A stretch of 12,968 bases of DNA. It comes from JAABRU01 sp964505535. Its GTDB lineage: Bacteria; Desulfobacterota; Desulfobacteria; Desulfobacterales; Desulfococcaceae. This document shows, in pieces, positions 11,517-12,968 of the stretch. The notes beneath the pieces were generated by a model that had not been told where the DNA came from, did not search any database, and worked only from the letters and a program-made list of their open reading frames with translations. Location: the NCBI GenBank assembly GCA_964505535.1, contig CAZDIU010000138.1, positions 1-12,968 on the forward strand, given 5' to 3'. Position numbers and translations under genes: made by a program. The stretch's first letter is position 1; each line of letters opens with the position of its first letter.

Positions 11517-12968
11517 TCAAAACTCCTTGAGGATCTGTTTCAGCCGGGTGTTTCGGGAAGAAAAATCGATTTGGGACAGAATATTGAGCATTGCACGCCA
11601 TTGCAGCATTTCAGCAAGGGAAGAAGGCAGGTTCAGGTTGCGGGCCTCCCGGCACAGCCACTGCTCTCCTGCGGGGGTGTGCAGGGTTCCGTATTCATTG
11701 TCCATCAGATCAAACATGGAAGACTTCAATGCCGTATCAGCCTGGGACGTTTCATAAAAACGGATGACCTGCGGATCTTTCATGTCCAGAGATGCCACCT
11801 GCATCAGATCCGCGGTGTGCATGGCTTTTTCCGGGTCCGGGGACAGTTCCCGCAGCACATGCAGGGCTTTGATATTCCGGGGATTATGCTCCAAAATCTG
11901 ACGGGATCGGAACAGCAGGTTGTCATAAAAATCGCCGAAATCCTGAATCAGTCTGTCCGCGCTGACCGCATCAAAAGGGATTTGCGTGTTTTCCATCCAT
12001 TGGGAAAAACGATCTTCGAGTTCGGCAAGACGGTAATTTTCCGGAGGCCGGGCAGGGGAATGCGGATCAGGGCCCGGATTGGCTGCACACCGGTCACAGT
12101 GTCCGCATTTCCAGTCCTCATCCAAAGTCTGCACCGTTTTCAGCAGTGCGGAATAGCGGCACCTGCCGGCTTTGATCATTTCTTTCAGATGCCAGAGTCT
12201 GTAATGGGCCATGTTCCGCAGTTCGTCCTGAACATGGCAGACCACAGGTATCAGACAGTTGCTTATCAGAAGAAAAAACTCCTCATGTTCACGATAATTT
12301 TGCAGCCCGGACGCAGCAGCCGCAGCCTCCCGGACACGGGAACCGTGCAGTTCCCGGTAACGCTCAATTTCTCCGCTTTTTTGAACCAGTTGATCCTGTG
12401 TGCGGAAATCAAGTCTGCGGTTTGCCGAGATGTCATTGTGCCGAAGATAATGCAAAATCCCGGCATGGGCACCATCAGGGCTCAGGGCCGGAGTGTATCC
12501 GTATATTTTGAATACAGGTTTTCCCTCCCTGCAGTCAATGGAAAAACGCTCAATCAGCCGAATCACGGCAAGACGGAACAGGGCTTTTTCCGCTTCCCTC
12601 TGCCCAAATGCAGACAGGGGAATGCGCTGGGGATTGTCTCCGGTTTTATGACCGGAGATAAGAAAATCAAGCACATGCAGGGCAGTCATGATTTCCTGCA
12701 CCGGATCCGGATACTGGTGACGGAGAAAACCGTGCTGTCTGCCGTAATCACAGACAGCACTTTTCCCAAACGCGCATTCTGTTCCGGAACAGGCCGGAAT
12801 CCGGGTTGCCCGTGTGCGCATATCATCCTCACAGGAAGCACAGGGCAGATGTGTTATGCGGACAGAATCAAATCCTGTTCCTCCCCGTTCTGCCTGCACG
12901 GTCTGGAGAAGCCAGGCTTCCGGACTGTATCCCAGGGTTGCATGTATTCGGATATGGGGCTTTTGCTG
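11517..12968 (-). CDS. C-terminal part of a RecQ-like helicase (5' end outside window)
   Basis: The frame stays open through the window edge (483 residues visible), so this is a 3' fragment of a longer gene. A GTG at 12899 is unlikely to be the real start because upstream codons read sensibly (IHATLGYSPEAWLL). The best clue is GRCRYSALLKTVQTLDEDWK followed by CGHCDRC, with Cys at 247, 265, 268 and 271 counted from the GTG. This is the RecQ zinc-binding pattern C-x17-C-x2-C-x2-C. Upstream is a winged-helix-like part (REAEKALFRLAVIRLIERFSID, 101-122), as in RecQ RQC regions, and a separate Cys cluster (Cys20, 23, 37, 42, 50). The ATPase motor would lie upstream and is not visible. About 210 residues after the zinc site are helical and unrecognised. 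It sits one base before the coiled-coil gene and is surely co-translated with it. Confidence 0.7.
   Translation of the reverse strand, partial: QQKPHIRIHATLGYSPEAWLLQTVQAERGGTGFDSVRITHLPCASCEDDMRTRATRIPACSGTECAFGKSAVCDYGRQHGFLRHQYPDPVQEIMTALHVLDFLISGHKTGDNPQRIPLSAFGQREAEKALFRLAVIRLIERFSIDCREGKPVFKIYGYTPALSPDGAHAGILHYLRHNDISANRRLDFRTQDQLVQKSGEIERYRELHGSRVREAAAAASGLQNYREHEEFFLLISNCLIPVVCHVQDELRNMAHYRLWHLKEMIKAGRCRYSALLKTVQTLDEDWKCGHCDRCAANPGPDPHSPARPPENYRLAELEDRFSQWMENTQIPFDAVSADRLIQDFGDFYDNLLFRSRQILEHNPRNIKALHVLRELSPDPEKAMHTADLMQVASLDMKDPQVIRFYETSQADTALKSSMFDLMDNEYGTLHTPAGEQWLCREARNLNLPSSLAEMLQWRAMLNILSQIDFSSRNTRLKQILKEF
11523..11528 (-). promoter_or_regulatory. Shine-Dalgarno site of the coiled-coil gene inside the helicase gene
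   Basis: On the minus strand AAGGAG lies within the last helicase codons, 7 nt before the GTG start of the coiled-coil gene and overlapping the region of the helicase stop codon. This supports GTG at 11515 as the start and translational coupling. Confidence 0.7.

Overview
The window reads like a chromosomal stretch of a Desulfobacterota bacterium (a sulfate reducer related to Desulfobacteraceae or Desulfonema). This is an inference from gene content and style: a PspA operon with CesT/YbjN-like and DUF4178 partners, an HAL2/SAL1-type bisphosphate nucleotidase, PEGA/TPR proteins, HEPN/MNT and RelB-like addiction genes, and REP-like hairpin repeats. No rRNA or tRNA gene and no CRISPR array was found to fix the taxonomy.

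Region 1 (about 100-1160, + strand, visibly AT-richer) is a toxin-antitoxin patch. It holds an MNT nucleotidyltransferase overlapping a HEPN partner by 4 bp. A RelB-like addiction-module antitoxin follows, whose reading frame breaks at a run of ten A; a -1 shift there restores the family-typical tail, and no toxin follows. Region 2 (1407-3221, + strand) is a compact stress operon: a CesT/YbjN-like small protein, PspA/IM30, a DUF4178 protein, and a strong intrinsic terminator. Region 3 (3222-3579) has no gene. It carries a double-hairpin REP-like element and a 75-bp tandem repeat of one and a half units.

Region 4 (3580-4905, + strand) is a Ser/Thr kinase with an N-terminal degenerate receiver domain. 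It meets the next gene tail to tail with one base between the stop codons.

Region 5 (12968 down to 4907) is a run of five genes, all on the - strand. In transcription order they are: the C-terminal part of a RecQ-like helicase (5' end outside the window); an 865-residue coiled-coil protein built on three exact 147-residue repeats; an HAL2/CysQ-type 3'(2'),5'-bisphosphate nucleotidase; a secreted or membrane-facing PEGA + TPR protein; and a phosphoribosyltransferase with a TRSP-like C-terminus, the type known from tellurite-resistance-associated (Ter) nucleoside-metabolite gene clusters. The helicase and coiled-coil genes are almost certainly translationally coupled (1-nt gap, Shine-Dalgarno site inside the helicase gene). 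An 81-bp palindromic element separates this pair from the three downstream genes, so one transcript is plausible but not shown.

The most interesting possibility is that this run, perhaps with the facing kinase, is an uncharacterised stress or defence locus. It would couple DNA processing (helicase plus long coiled coil) to nucleotide-derived metabolite chemistry (TRSP phosphoribosyltransferase plus bisphosphate nucleotidase). That is a hypothesis from gene content and order, not something the sequence proves.
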